From Dillenia suffruticosa (lineage: Eukaryota; Streptophyta; Magnoliopsida; Dilleniales; Dilleniaceae), in contig JAVTVX010000026.1 in assembly GCA_033439265.1 (NCBI GenBank), positions 761,501 through 825,500 on the forward strand: DNA of 64,000 nt, given 5' to 3'. Made by a program: the position numbers and the translations under genes. Of the stretch, positions 24,881 to 38,749 are shown in pieces. A model generated the notes under the pieces. It saw only the letters and a program-made list of their open reading frames with translations. It was not told where the DNA came from and ran no database searches. Positions within the stretch are counted from its first letter, which is position 1; each line of letters opens with the position of its first letter.

Positions 24881-25756
24881 TGATGTTAACCTGTTGGGTA
24901 TAGAAACCCGAGAACCCACAAACAAGTTAATATAGTCCAAGGATCATCTCGACAAATGATATCAACTCAGTAGAAATAAAGACCTCAGCCCATTGCCCTA
25001 AAGGAAGAAGAGCCTAAGGAATATGATCTTATACATGTTTCTCACTAAAATAAGAACTTCGGTATAAGATGGATCGAATCATGTCACAATCTAGGTTCAT
25101 TGGTGAAGAAAAATGTGAAGAACTACATAAGTCATGCCACAATCTAGGTATAAGATGGATCGAATCATGCCACAATCATGCCACAATCATGCCACAAAGA
25201 ACTACATAAGTCACATATCTTGAATAAGTTCAAAGAGTTCTCAAAAGAAAAAAATGTGAAGAAACCTCACAATATTATTAATACTTTTCAAAAACGTCTG
25301 TCTTTATATAACTTGTGATGGTCTATTTATAGATTAGAAGTAACCCCTAAAATGGTAACTAGAATTTAAATAACTTCTTAAACAATAAAAATCAAAAAAA
25401 GGAAACCAGACCGAATCTTTTCATATTTTGACCAAAGCAAATAAACTAATGAAAATTGTCTAAAAATCTTTCAAAGCATATTTTGACCAAGTCTTTTCCA
25501 TATTTTGAATGATTCTTTGCTACTATTTCTTTCACTCACGTCTTCCTTTGGTTGGTTTTAGGCCTTTTATTTTTTTCAATTGGGCTTGAATGAGCATAAT
25601 TAAAGCCCCTTTTGGTTCTTCTTTTACCTGGACTCTAACTTCTTGTCGTAAAATCCTTTGGAATATATTATTCAGCTCTTCGTTGAATCTTTTCGCTCGA
25701 GACCTTGTCATTGGCCCAACTAGAACTTGAATTAGATCATGCGAATTCCTTGTAGC
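24881..25756. mobile_element. Unclassified 0.88-kb insertion in the array
   Basis: Array sequence stops at CTACACCATG (24,880) inside a tRNA-like part and resumes at CCTTGATTGGGTCAT (about 25,757), with only a few bases missing. The insert starts TGATGTTAACCTGTTGGG. It has no recognisable coding frame, no clear terminal repeat and no target duplication. It has local repeats of GATGGATCGAATCATG and CATGCCACAAT at about 25,070-25,200. It could be a truncated LTR or a non-autonomous element; I cannot place it. Confidence 0.6.
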
Positions 25757-28700
25757 CTTGATTGGGTCATCAAAATTTTAATAATAGCCCAATCTGTGTC
25801 GAATGATACTCTAAATAAATTGATAACAAACAAATTAAACCTCTTTTATCCCATTATTTTCATTTCAAGTACTCAAAACAAAATTTTATTTCTGCAAACC
25901 ATGAGAACGTGCAAGAGTGGCATCGCCAGGACTTGAACAGGACACCTTCAGTGTGTAAGATTGATGTGATAATCAACTGCACCATGACACCTTTCACTTG
26001 GGTTATTAAAATTTCATTAGTGACTCAATTTGAGATTGAGACTCTAAAATAATTGATCATAGAAAAATTAAGCCTCTTTTAACCCATTATTTTGTACTAA
26101 AGTGCCTAGGAGAAAATTTTATTTATGTAAAGCTTGAGAATAGGTTGGTGTGGCATCTCCTAGACTCGAACCGGAGACCTTCAGTGCATGAAACTAACAT
26201 GATAACCAACTAGACCATGACACCATTAATTTGGATAGTTAAAAGTTCATTGGTGACTAAATATGGGTTTGACAGATACTCTAAGAAATTGATAATAAAA
26301 AGCTAATCCTCTTATCTCATAATTTTGAAAGAGGTTACTAAGAATAAAATTTTATTTGTGTAAAGATTGATAATAAATAGGTGTGGCATCACCCAAACTC
26401 GAATCGGAGACCTTCAGTGTATGAGACTGGCATGATAACCAACTACACCATGACACCATTAATTTGGTTTCTTAAAATTTCATTAGTGACTCAATTTGGG
26501 TTTGGCAGATTATCTAAAAAATTGATAATAAAAAGCTAAACCTCTCTTATCCCAATATTTTGAATGAAGTTACAAAGAACAAAATTTTATTTGTGTAAAG
26601 CTTGAGAATAAATAGGTGTGGCATCGCCCGAAGTTGAACCGGAGACTTTCAGCATATTAGATTGACGTGATAACCAACTACACCACGACACCCTTGATTT
26701 TGGACATTAAAATTTTCTTGATGACTTAATTTGGGTTTGACTGGTACTCTAAAAATATTGATAATAAAAAAATTAAGACACTTTCATCCTATTATTTTGA
26801 GTTGAAGTGCTAACCACAAAATTTTATTGGTGAAAACATTCAAAAGTGGTAGGTTTGGCATCGCATGAACTCAAACCAAAGACCCTTTTGTGTAAGAATC
26901 ACGTGAGAAGAAACTACGCCATGACACCTTCAATTTCGGTCATTAAAATTTCAATAGTGGCTCAATTTGGGTCCAAATGATACTCTGAAGAAATTCATAA
27001 CAAACAAATTAAATCTCTTTTATCCCATTATTTTTAGTTAAAGTGCTCAAAACAAAATTTTATTTATGCAAACCATGAGAAAATGCAAGGGTGGTGTTGC
27101 CAGGACTCAAATCAGAGACCTTCAATGTGTAAGACTAATGTGATAACCAATTATGCCATGATACCTTTCACTTGGGTCATTGAAATTTCATTTGTGACTC
27201 AATTTGGGCTTGATACATTAAAAAAATTCATCATAAAAAAGTTAAGCCTCTCATAACGCATTTTTTCGAATTAAAGTGCCCAAGAGAAAATTATATTTGT
27301 GTACAGCTTGGGAGTAGGTAGGTCTGGCATCGTTCAGACTCAAATTGGGGACCTTCAATATGTGAGACTAACATGATAACCAACTACACCACTACATCAT
27401 TAATTTAGATAATTAAAATTTCATTAGTGACTCAATTTGGGTTTGATAGATGTTCTAAAAAATTGACAATAGAAAGCTAAGCCTCTCTTATCTTATCATT
27501 TTGAATGAAGTTTAAAAGAACAAAATTTTATTTGTGTAAACCTTGATAATAAACAAGAATTGCGTCGCTTGGACTTGAACCAGAGACCTTTCATTTCATG
27601 TGTTAGACTGACGTAATAATCAACTACACCACGACAACATTGATTTTGGAAATTAAAATTTTCTTAGCTACTTTGTTTGGGTTTAATTGGTAACCTAACA
27701 ATATTGATAATAAAATAATTAATCCACTTTCATCCTATTATTTTGAGTTGAAGTACTGATCATAAAATTTTATTTGTGAAAACCCTGAGAACCGGCAGGT
27801 TTAGCGTTGTACGAACTCGAGTTGACGACCATTTTTGTGTTAGAATCATGTGCCAACAAACTGCACCATGACACCTTCGATTGATACTCCAAATAAATTC
27901 ATAACAAAAAAATTAATTCTCCCTTATCTCATTGTTTTCAATTAAAGTGCTCAAAACATAATTTTATTTTTGCAAACCATGAGAAAACGCATGAGTAGTG
28001 CTGCCAGGACAAAAACTGGTGACCTTGAGTGTGTAAGATTGATGTGATAACCAATTACACCATGACACCTCTCAGTTGGATCATTAAAATTTCATTTGTG
28101 ACCCAATTTGGGTTTGATACTCTAAAAAAAATTATGACTGAAAAATTAAGCCTCTCTTAACCCATTTTTGTTGTATTAAAGTGCCTAGGAGAATTTTATT
28201 TCTGTAAATCTTGAGAATAGATAGGTGTGGCATCGCCTCGACTTAAACCAGAGACCTTTCTGTGCATGAGACTAATGCGATAGCTAATTACACCATGACA
28301 CCACAAATTAGGATCATCAAAATTTTGTAAGTGGTTTAATTTAGGTTTGACAGATACTCTGAAAAATGGATAATAAAATGTTAAGCCTCACTTATCTCAT
28401 TATTTTGAATGAAGTTACCAAGCACAAAATTTTATTTGTGTAAAGCTTGATAATACGCAGCTCTGGCATTTCCCGGATTTGAATTGGAGACGATTTGAAT
28501 CATAGACCTTCAGTGTGTTAGACTGACGTGATAACCAACTACACCACGACATCATTCATTTTGGACATTAAAATTTTCTTAGTCATTTTATTTAGGTTTA
28601 ACTGATACTCTAAAAATATTGATAATAAAAAAATTAACCCGCCTTCATCCTATTATTCTGAGTTAAGTGCAGGCCACAAAATTTTATTTGTGAAAACCTT

Positions 28701-31700
28701 GAGAAGTGGCAGGTGTGGCATTGCTCGGACTTGAACTGAAGACGTTTTTTGTGTTAGAATCACGTGACAAAAAACTACCCCACTACACTGTTGATTTGGG
28801 TCATTAAAATTTCACTAGTGGCTCAATTTAGGTCTGAATGATACTCTAAATAAATTCATAACAAACAAATTAAATCTTTCTTATCCAATTGTTTTCTATT
28901 AAAGTGCTTGAAGCAAAATTTTATTTCTGCAAACCATGAGAAGACGCAAGCATTGTGGTGCCTAGAGTCGAATTGGAGATCTTTAGTGTGTAAGACTTAT
29001 GTGATAACCAACTACACCATGATACATTTCACTTGGGTCATTAAAATTTCATTATTGACTCAATTTGAGTTTGATACTCTAAAAAAATTGATAATAGAAA
29101 AATTAAGCCTCTTTCAACCCATTATTTTGAATTAAAGTGCCAAGGAGAAAATTTTATTTGTGTAAAGCTTGAGAATACGTAGGTGTGGCATCATCAGGAG
29201 TAGAACCAAAAACCTTTAGTGTGTCAGATTAGCGTGATAACCAACTATACTATGACACCATTAATTTGGTTATTAAAATTTCCTTAATAACTTAATTTGG
29301 GTTTGACAAATAATCTAAAAAATTGATAATAAAAAGCTAAGCCTCTCATAACCCATTATTTTGAATGAAGCAACTAGGAACAAAATTATGTTTGTGTAAA
29401 GCTCGAGAATAAATAGGTGTGACATTGCCCCGGACTCGGACCGAAGACCTTCAGTGTGTAAGATTGATGTGATAACCAACTACACCACAACACCATTGAT
29501 CTTGGACATAAAAATTATCTTAGTGACTTAATTTGGTTTCATTGATACTCTAAAAATGTTGATAATAAAAAAATTAAGCCACTTTCATGCTATTATTTGA
29601 AGGGCTAACCATAAAATTTTATTTGTGAAAACCTTGAGAAGTGGCAGGTATGGCATCGTGTGGGCTCAAACCGATGTCTTTTTTGTGTTAGAATCATGTG
29701 ACAAGAAACTGCACCATGACACCTTTGATTTGGGTCATTAAAATTTTAATAGTGGCTCAATTTGGGTCCGAATGATGCTCTAAATAAATTCATAACAAAC
29801 GAATTATATCTCTCTTATCCCATTATTTTCAATTAAAGTTCTCAAAACAAAATTTTATTTCTGCAAGCCATGAGAAAGTGCAATTGTGGGATGGCCCGAA
29901 CTTGAACTTCAGACTTTCAGTGGGTAAGACTGACGTGATAACCAACTACACCACTACAACTTTCACTTAGGACATTGAAATTTCTTTAGCGACTCAATTA
30001 GGGTTTGATACTCCAAAAAAAAATTGGTCAAAGAAAAATTTAGCAACTCTTAACTCTTTATTTTGAACTAAAGTGCCTAGGAACAAATTTTATTGGTTTA
30101 AAGTTTGAGAAAAGTTCGGTTTGGAATCCGTTGGACTCGGATCGAAGACCTATAGTGTGCGAGACTAGTGCGATAACCAACTACACCACGTCACCATTAA
30201 TTTGGATCATTAAAATTTCATTAGTGACTCAACTTAGGTTTGACAGATACTGTAAAAGTTGATAATAAAAAGTTAAGGCTCACTTATCTCATTATTTTGA
30301 ATGAAGTTACAGAGAACAAAATTTTATTTGTGTAAAACTTGATAATAAATAGGTGCGGTGTCATCTGGACTCGAACCGAAGACCTTCAGTGAGTTGGACT
30401 AACATGATAACAAACCACACCATGCCACCATTGATTTTGGACATTAAAATCTTCATAATGACTTTATTAGGGTTTGACACATACTTTGTAAATGTTGATA
30501 CTAAAAAAATTAAGCCACTTTCATCCCATTATTTTGAGTTGAAGTGCTGACCACAAAGTTTGATTTGTGAAAATTTTGAGAATTGGTAGGTGTGGCATCG
30601 CATGGAGTTGAACCGAAGACCTTTTTTGTGTTAGAATTACATGACAATAAACTACACCGCGACACCTTCAATTTGAGTGATTAAAATGTCAATAAGGGCT
30701 TAATTTGGTCCAAATGATACTCTAAATACCTTCAGCATGTAAGACTGACTTGATACCTGACTGCACCACAACACCTTTCATTGGGGTCATCAAAATTTCA
30801 TTAGCGACTCAATTTGGGTTTGATACTCTAAAAGAATTTATCAAACAAAAATTAAGTCTCTCCTGACCCATTTTTTTTGAATTAAAGTGCTAGGACAAAA
30901 TTTTCTTTGTGTAAAACCTGAGAATGGATAGGTGTGGCTTCACCCAAACTCAAATCGGAGACCTTTTGTGTGTGAGATTGAAGTGAGAACCAACTACACC
31001 ATGACACCTTGAATTTGGATTGTTAAAATTTCATCAGTGACTCAATTTAGGTTTGACAAATACTCTTAAAAATTGATAATAAAATGCTAAGCCTCTTTAT
31101 CTCATTATTTTGAATGAAGTTACCAAGAACAAAAATTTTTTTTTGTGTAAAACTTGAAAATAAATAGATATGGCATCGTCAAGACTCTAACCGGAGACCT
31201 ATAGTGTGTTAGATTGACATGACAACTAACTACACCAGACACCATTCATTCAGGACAATAAAATTTTCTTAATGACTTAATTTGGCTTTGACTGTTACTC
31301 TAAAAATATTGATAATAAGAAAAAATTAAGCCACTTTCATCCTATTATTTTGAGTTGAAGTGCTGACCACAAAATTTTACTTGTGAAAACCTTGAGAATG
31401 AAGAGGTGTGGTGTTGTCCATACTTGAACCGGAGACCTTCAATGTGTTAGACTAACGTGATAACCAACTACAGCATGACGCCCTTGATTTTGGACATTAA
31501 AATTTCCGTAGTCACTTAATTTGGGTTTGACTGATTCTCTAAAAATATTGATAATAAAAAAATTATGCCACTTTCATCTGATTATTTTGGGTTGATGTGC
31601 TTAACAGAAAATTTTATTCGTGAAAACCTTGAGAACCGGTAGGTGTGGCATCGTATGGTCTCGAACCAAAGCCAGCCAATTTTGGTCTTTGAATCATGTG

Positions 31701-34700
31701 ACTACAAACTACACCACGACATCTTCCAATTGCATTAAAATTTCAATAGTAACTCAATTTGGATCCGAATGATACTCTAAATAAATTCTTTACAAACAAA
31801 TTAAATCTCTCTTGTCCCATTATTTTCAATTAAAATGTGCAAGAGTGGCATTGCCTGGACTCGCATTGGGAATCTTTAGTGTTTAAGATTGACACAAAAA
31901 CCAACTATACCACGGGACGTTTTAGTTGGGTCATTAAAATTTCATTAGTGACTCAATTTGGGTTTGATACTCTAAAAAAATTGATCATTTGAAAACTAAG
32001 CCTCTCTTAACCCATTACTTTGAATTAAAGTGCCTAGGACAAAATTTTCTTTGTGTAAATCTTGAGAATAGGTAGGTGCGGCAACATCCAGACATGAACC
32101 AGAGACCTTCAGTTTGTAAGATTGACGTGATAGCTAACTACACCATGACATCATTAATTTGGATTGTTAAAATTTCATTAGTGATTCAATTTGGGATTGA
32201 CAGATACTCTAAAAACTTGATAATAAAAACCTAATCCTCTCTAATCCCATTATTGTGAATGAAGTCACCAAAAACAAAATTTTATTTGTGTGAAGCTTGA
32301 GAATAAACAAGTGTGGCATTGCCCAGACTTGAACCGGAGACATTCGGTGTGTTAAATTGATGTGACAACCAACTACACTATGATACCAATGGTTTTGGAC
32401 AATAAAATTTTCTTAGTCACTTAAATTGGGTTTGATTGATAACCTTGAAATAGTGATAATAAAAAAACTAAGCCACTTTCATCCTATTACTTTGAGTTCA
32501 TGTACCGCCGACAATACTTTATTTGTGAAAACATTGAGAAGTGGTACGTGTGGCATCACACAGATAGGAGCAAAGGACCTTTTTTGGGGTTAGAATCATG
32601 AACTACTCCACAACACATTCAATTTGGGTCATTAAAATTTCAACAGGCGCTCAATTTTGGGTCTTAAGGATACTTTAAATAAATTCATAATAAACAAATT
32701 AAATCTCTCTTATTCCATTATTTTATATTAACATGCTCAAAACAAAATTTTTTTTCTACAAACCATGAAAAGACGCAAGAGTGGTCTAGCCAGGAATCGA
32801 ATCAGAGACCATCAGTGTGTAAAACTGATGTAATAACCAATTAGACCACGACACCTATCACTTGGATCATTAAAATTTCATTAGTGACTCAATTTGGGTT
32901 TGATACTCTAAAAAAATTGATCATAGAATAATTAAGTCTCTCTTAACCCATTATTTTGAATTATGTTCCTAGGACAAATTTTTCTTTTTGTAAAAGTGAA
33001 TAGGTAGGTGTGGCAATGCCAGGACTCGAACTTGAGACCTTCAGTGTATGAGACTGACGTGATAACTAACTACACCACGATACTATTAAGTGGGATTGTT
33101 AAAATTTCATTAGTGACTTAATTTGGGTTTGATAGAAATTTTAAAAAATTGATAACAAAAACTTAAGACTCTCTTAACTCATTATTTTGAATGAAGCTGC
33201 AAGAACAAAATTTTATTTGCGTGAAGCTTGAGAATAAACAAGTGTAGCATCACCGGACTCGAACCGGAGACCTTTAGTGTGTTAGAGTGACCTGATAACA
33301 AACTACACCATGACCCCATTGATTTTGGATATTAAAATTTTCTTAGTCAATTAATTTGGGTTTGACTGATACTCTTGAAATATTGATAATAAAAAAACTA
33401 AGCTACTTTCATCATATTATTTTGAGTTCAAGTGCTGACCACAATATTTTATTTGTTAAAACATTGAAAAGTGGTATGGCATTGCATGGAGTGGAGCCGA
33501 GGGCCATTTTCGTGTTAGAATTACGTGACAAGAAACTACACCATGACACCTTTGATTTGGGTCATTTAAATTTCAATAGCGGCTCAATTTGGGTCTAAAT
33601 GATACTTTAAATAAATTTATAACAAACAAATTAAATATCTCTTACCCTATTATTTTCTATTAACGTGCTTAAAACAAAATTTTATTTCTGCAAACCATGA
33701 GAAGATGCAAGAGTGGCATCACTCGGACTCAAACTGGAGACTTCAGTGTGTGAGTCTCACATGAGAACCAACTACACCACGACACCTTTCACCTGGGCCT
33801 CTAAAATTTAATTAGCAACTCAATTTGGGTTTGATACTCTTAAAAAATTGATCATAGGAAAGCAAAGCCTATTATTTTGAATTAAAGTGCCTAGGACAAA
33901 ATTTTCTTGGTGTAAACCCAAAGAATAGGTAGGTGTTGCAATGCCCAGACTCGATCCAGAGACCTTTAGTGCATGAGATTGATGTGATAACCAATTACGC
34001 TATGACATCATTAATTTGGATTGTTAAATATTTGTTAGTGAGTCAATTTGGATTTGACAAACACTCTAGAAAATTGATAATAAAAAGTTAAGCCTCTCTT
34101 ATCTCATTATTTTGAATGAAGTTGCCAATAACAAAATTTTATTCGTATGAAGCTTGAGAATAAACAAATGTGGAGTCATCCAGATACGAGCCAAAGACCT
34201 TCAGCATGTTGGACTGACGTAATAACCAACTACACCATGACACCATTGATTTTGGACATTAAAATTTCCTTAGTGTTTTAATTTGGGCTTGACTGATACT
34301 TTTAAAATATTGATAATAAAAAGCTAAGCCACTTTCATCTTATTATTTTGAGTTGAAATGCTACCTACAATATTTTATTTGTGAAAACATTGAGAAGTGG
34401 CAAGTGTGGCATCGCATGAACTCGAACCGAGGACCTTTTTTGTGTTAGAATCACTTGACAACAAACTACACCACGACACCTTCGATTTGGGTCTTTAAAA
34501 TTTCATTAGGGGCTCAATTTGGGTCTGAATGACACTTTAAATAAATTCATAACAAACCAATTAAATCTCCCTTATCCCATAATTTTCAATAAACGTGCTC
34601 AAAACAAAATTTTATTTCAATGAACCATGAGAAGACGTGGGAGTGGCATCACCCAGACTCGCACCAGACACCTTCAGTGTATAAGATTGAGGTGATAACC

Positions 34701-36280
34701 AACTACATCATGATACCTTTCACTTGGGTTGCTAAAATTTCTTTAGCGACTCAATTTGGGTTTGATACTCTAAAAACATTGATCATAGAAAAATTAAGCC
34801 TCTCTTAACCCATTATTTTGAATTAAAGTGTCTAGGATGAAATTTTCTTTGCGTAAAGCAAGAGAATAGGCTGGTGTGGCAATGCTAATATTCGAACCGG
34901 AGACTTAAGTGTGTCGAACTGACATGATAACCACCTACACAAGACACTTTAAAGTTGGATTCTTAAAATTTCATTAGTGACTCAATTTGGGTTTGACCGA
35001 AGCTTTAAAAAATTGATAATAAAAACTTAAGCCTCTCTTTTCTCATTATTTTGAATGAAGCTACCAAGAACAAAATTTTATTTGTGTGAAGCTTGAGAAT
35101 AAACAAGTGTGGTGTCACACGGACTCAAACCGAAGACCTTCAGTGTGTTAGATTGACGTGATAACCAATTACATTGTGACACCAATCATCTTGGACATTA
35201 AAATTTTCTAAGTCACTTAATTTCGGTTTGACTGATATCTTGAAATATTGATAATAAAAAAAGTAAGCCACTTTCATCCTATGATTTTGAGATGAACTGC
35301 TAGCCACGATATTTTATTTCTTAAAACAAATAGAAATGGCAGGTATGGCATCACACGAATTGAAGCCGAGGACCTTTTTTGTGTTAGAATTATGTGACAA
35401 GAAACTACACCACAACACCTTCGATATTTGGATTACTAAATATTCATTAGTGACTCATTTTGGATCTAATAGATACTCTAAAAAATTGATAATAAAAATT
35501 TAAGCATCTCTTATCTCATTATTTTGATTGAAGTTACTAAGACTGTGAAGCTTGAGAATAAAAAATGTGGCACTGCTCGGACTCAAACCAGAGACCTTTA
35601 GTGTGTTAGACTGACGTGATAACCAACTACACCATGACACCATTGATTTTGGAGAATAAAATTTCCTAAGTCTTTTAATTTGGGTTACACTAATTCTCTT
35701 AAATTGTTGATAATAAAAAAACTAAGCCACATTTATCCTATTATTTTGAGTTCAAAATGCTGACCACAATATTTTATTTGTGAAAACATTGAGAAGTGGC
35801 AGGTGTGGCATCGCACGAACTCGAACCGGGTACATTTATGTTAGAATCACGTGACAAGAAACTACTTCACAACATCTTCGATTTCAGTCATTAAAATTTT
35901 AGAAAGGGCTTAATTCGGGTTTAAATGATACTTTAAATAAATCCGTAACAAGCAAATTAAATCTCTCTTGCCCCATTATTTTCTATTAACGTGGTCAAAA
36001 CAAAATATTTTTCCGTAAACCTTGGGAAGACGCTAGAATGGCGTCACCCGGACTCAAACCGAAGATCTTCAATGTGTAAGACTAACGTGATAACCAACTG
36101 CATCATGACACCATTGATTTTGGATAATAAAATTTCCTTAGTCTTTTAATTTGGGTTTGACTGATACTTTTAAAATGTTAACAATAAAAAACTTAGCAAC
36201 ATTAATCCTATTATTTTGAATTGAAATGTTGACCACAACATTTTATTTGTGAAACATTGAGAAGTAGCAGGTGTGGAATC
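25757..36280 (-). repeat. tRNA-Val-derived tandem array, segment 5
   Basis: About 45 monomers, the longest uninterrupted stretch. It keeps the mostly four-type order, with local losses near 27,870, 30,730 and 31,850 and drift to a different spacer form after about 32,400 (TTAAGCATCTCTTATC, CCTTAGTCTTTTAATTTG). Anticodon loops still read mostly UAC, CAC or AAC, with scattered single-base changes such as CAU and AAU. All copies share one orientation. The segment ends inside the 3' end of a tRNA-like part where a solo LTR inserted. Confidence 0.85.
26619..26692 (-). tRNA. tRNA-Val-like copy, altered anticodon, decayed
   Basis: 74 nt with 5' GGTGTCG, D-arm and A box intact, and acceptor CGATGCC pairing with GGTGTCG through two G-U pairs. 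The loop reads CTAATAT, so the valine anticodon is lost (AAU). It shows that acceptor and A-box integrity can outlast the anticodon. Confidence 0.4.
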
Positions 36281-37578
36281 TGATAGCGATATTTTTATAC
36301 AGTTGAATTTATTTTATTTTATTTTATTTCAGGCTTTATTATGACTTTTAGAACTATTTTTAGGTTTTATTTCACGATTTTACATTAATTATTTTTGTGG
36401 GTTTTATTTTAGGATTATTGGACTTATTTAAAGATATTGGATTGCACAGATAGTTGTTAGTATTTTAGACATAACTTTCTGTTCCAATATCCGATTGACC
36501 TGATTCTTGTTGGATTAGAAAGAAGACTTCAAGGCCTACAAATCTTAGGAGGACCTCAGAGGCTGGGTTAGACCAAAAGATATCCAAAATTTGAGTTGAA
36601 GTTACTACAGTGCTAGAAATCAAGGCCTATGAGTTCTAAAAGCCCAAGTCCAAGTGAAATATCAAGCTGTTATGAAGGCCCACGAATTTTTAGTCATTTA
36701 GGACTCTTAGGAATTAGAATATAAGAAGGAGACATCCTTTACACTTGAAAGAGAGGAGGAGACACCCTAGCAACTGCCTCCTTAGTCTTCTTGGACGGGA
36801 TTCTTCGATCTTCATTGGGGTTGAAGGGGTTGTAATGTTTTCTTAACCTTTCTTGCATTTCTTTATCATGGCTACTTAGATTTCTTGTTCTTAAGACTTG
36901 ATGAATACTGTTTTTGGATTAATAGCATAGTTTGATTCGTTTCTTTCCCTTAAATTTTTATTAGTATGTTCTTTCTGTGATAAGATTTCATTGTTAAATT
37001 TAATGCTTCATTCGTAAAGGGCCCTACGATTTGATAATTTGCGATTACATGCATGAGATCGAGAGAAGATTGCATGAAATCTGACCAATACAATAAAATT
37101 CATATAGGGTTATGAGATCGATAGATGATTAACTCTGTGTGTGGGGATTTTATGGGAAACCCCATATTACAAATATTCCATAGATCTTAATGCAGTTCGG
37201 TCTAATCAAGATTGTATGACCATTGGGTTTTGGTTAGTCGAATTAGGGTTTCATTGCATGACCATTGGGTGAATCTAATTTAGGAAAATCTGCAATCATC
37301 AAGAATGAAACTTGTGAAAAAATTGAAAACAGATGAAATCGATATTCTAGGGTTTTATAAAACTAGGGTTTTTTCTATCAATATTTCTATTTTCAATATT
37401 TTTGAAGTTTTAATATTTCTACCATCTTGATTCGTTTTGTCCAACTTAGATAGGATATTTTACAATTGGTAAAACATAATATTCTTGTGGGACCGACACT
37501 TGTTCTGTACTATACACAACACTCGACTAAAGTATACTTGCCCAAAATCGTAATATACCTAAATCGCGTAACAGAATC
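36276..37578. mobile_element. Solo LTR C (1,293 bp) with TSD GAATC
   Basis: TGATAGCGATATTT at 36,281 to CGCGTAACA ending at 37,573, flanked by perfect 5-bp duplications GAATC at 36,276-36,280 and 37,574-37,578. TG...CA ends and a 5-bp duplication fit an LTR retrotransposon. No internal primer site, polypurine tract or coding domain was found, so it is a solo LTR. It is unrelated to LTRs A and B by sequence. Orientation is not determined. The insertion point is within the T-arm/acceptor part of a tRNA-like unit. Confidence 0.85.
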
Positions 37579-37809
37579 GCACGGACTCAAGTTGAGGACC
37601 TTTTTGTGTTAGAAGCATGTGACAAGAGGCTACACCATGATACCTTCGATTTGAGTCATTAAAATTTCAGAAGGGGCTCAATTCGGGCTTGAATGATACT
37701 TTAAATAAATCCATAACAAACAAATTAAATCTCTCTTGCCCCATTATTTTTCTATTAACGTGGTTAGAACAAATTTTTTTTTTCCATTAACTATGAGAAG
37801 ACACAAAAG

Positions 37810-37883
37810 TGGCGTCGTTTGGACTCGAACCGAAGACCTTCAGTGTGTAAGACTGACATGATAACCAACTACATCACAACACC
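37810..37883 (-). tRNA. tRNA-Val-like copy, UAC anticodon
   Basis: 74 nt. Acceptor GGTGTTG/CGACGCC pairs at all seven positions, counting two G-U pairs. The anticodon arm TCAGT-CTTACAC-ACTGA is perfect (anticodon UAC). The D-stem has A10-U25 in place of the usual G10-C25, so pairing is kept. The T-stem has one mismatch. The A box and GGTTCGAGTCC B box are intact. A plausible foldable tRNA; function untested. Confidence 0.55.
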
Positions 37884-38277
37884 TTTCACTTGGGTCATTA
37901 AAAGTTAATTAGCGTCTCAATTTGGCTTTGATACTCTAAAAAAATTGATCATTGGAAAACTAAGCCTCTCTTAACCCATTATTTTGAATTAAAGTACCTT
38001 GGACAAAATTTCCTTGGTGTAAACCTTGAGCATATATAGGTGTTGAAATGCCCACACTCGATGTAGAGACCTTCAGTGTATGAAATTGACATGATAATCA
38101 ACTGCACCATGACATCATTAATTTGGATTGTTAAATATTCGTTAGTGACTCAAATTGGATTTGATAGATACTCTTGAAAATTGATAATAACAATTTAAGC
38201 ATCTCTTATCTCATTATTTTGAATGAAGTTACCAAGAATAAAATTTTATTTGTGTGAAGCTTGAGAATAAACAAATG

Positions 38278-38351
38278 TGGTGTCACCTGGACTCGAACCG
38301 AAGACCTTTAGTGTGTTAGACTGACGTGATAACCAACTACACCATGACACC
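38278..38351 (-). tRNA. Near-intact tRNA-Val-like gene, AAC anticodon
   Basis: 74 nt on the minus strand. Acceptor GGTGTCA pairs with TGACACC at all seven positions with Watson-Crick pairs, followed by discriminator A. The A box TAGTTGGTTATCAC and B box GGTTCGAGTCC match plant tRNA-Val. The anticodon loop CTAACAC reads AAC (valine). There is one mismatch in the anticodon stem and one in the T-stem. Like other monomers it has CAA-containing sequence just upstream and a TTTT run some 40 nt downstream that could end Pol III transcription. The best AAC candidate in the window. Confidence 0.6.
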
Positions 38352-38749
38352 ATTGATTTTGGACAATAAAGTTTCCTTAGTCCTTTAATTTGAGTTTGAC
38401 TGATACTTAAAATGTTGATAATAAAAAACTTAACAACTTTAATCCTATTATTTTGAATTGAAATGTTGACCACAACATTTTATTTGTAAAAACATTGAGA
38501 AGTGGCAGGTGTGGAATTGCACAGACTCGAGCTGGGGACCTTTTTTGTGTTAGAATCATGTGACAAGAGACTACACCACGAAACCTTCGATGTGTGTCAT
38601 TAAAATTTTAGAAGGGGCTTAATGCTGATCTTAATGATACTTTAAATAAATCCATAATAAACAAATTAATTCTCTCTTACCCCATTATTTTTCTATTAAC
38701 GTGGTCAGAACAAATTTTTTTTTCCATTAACCATGAGAAGAAGCAAGAG

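Noticed and set aside
23987-34808. Small frames with shared CPDSNWRPSV/DVITNYTM-type translations
   Set aside because: They are the antisense reading of the tRNA-Val unit in successive monomers, not a protein family.
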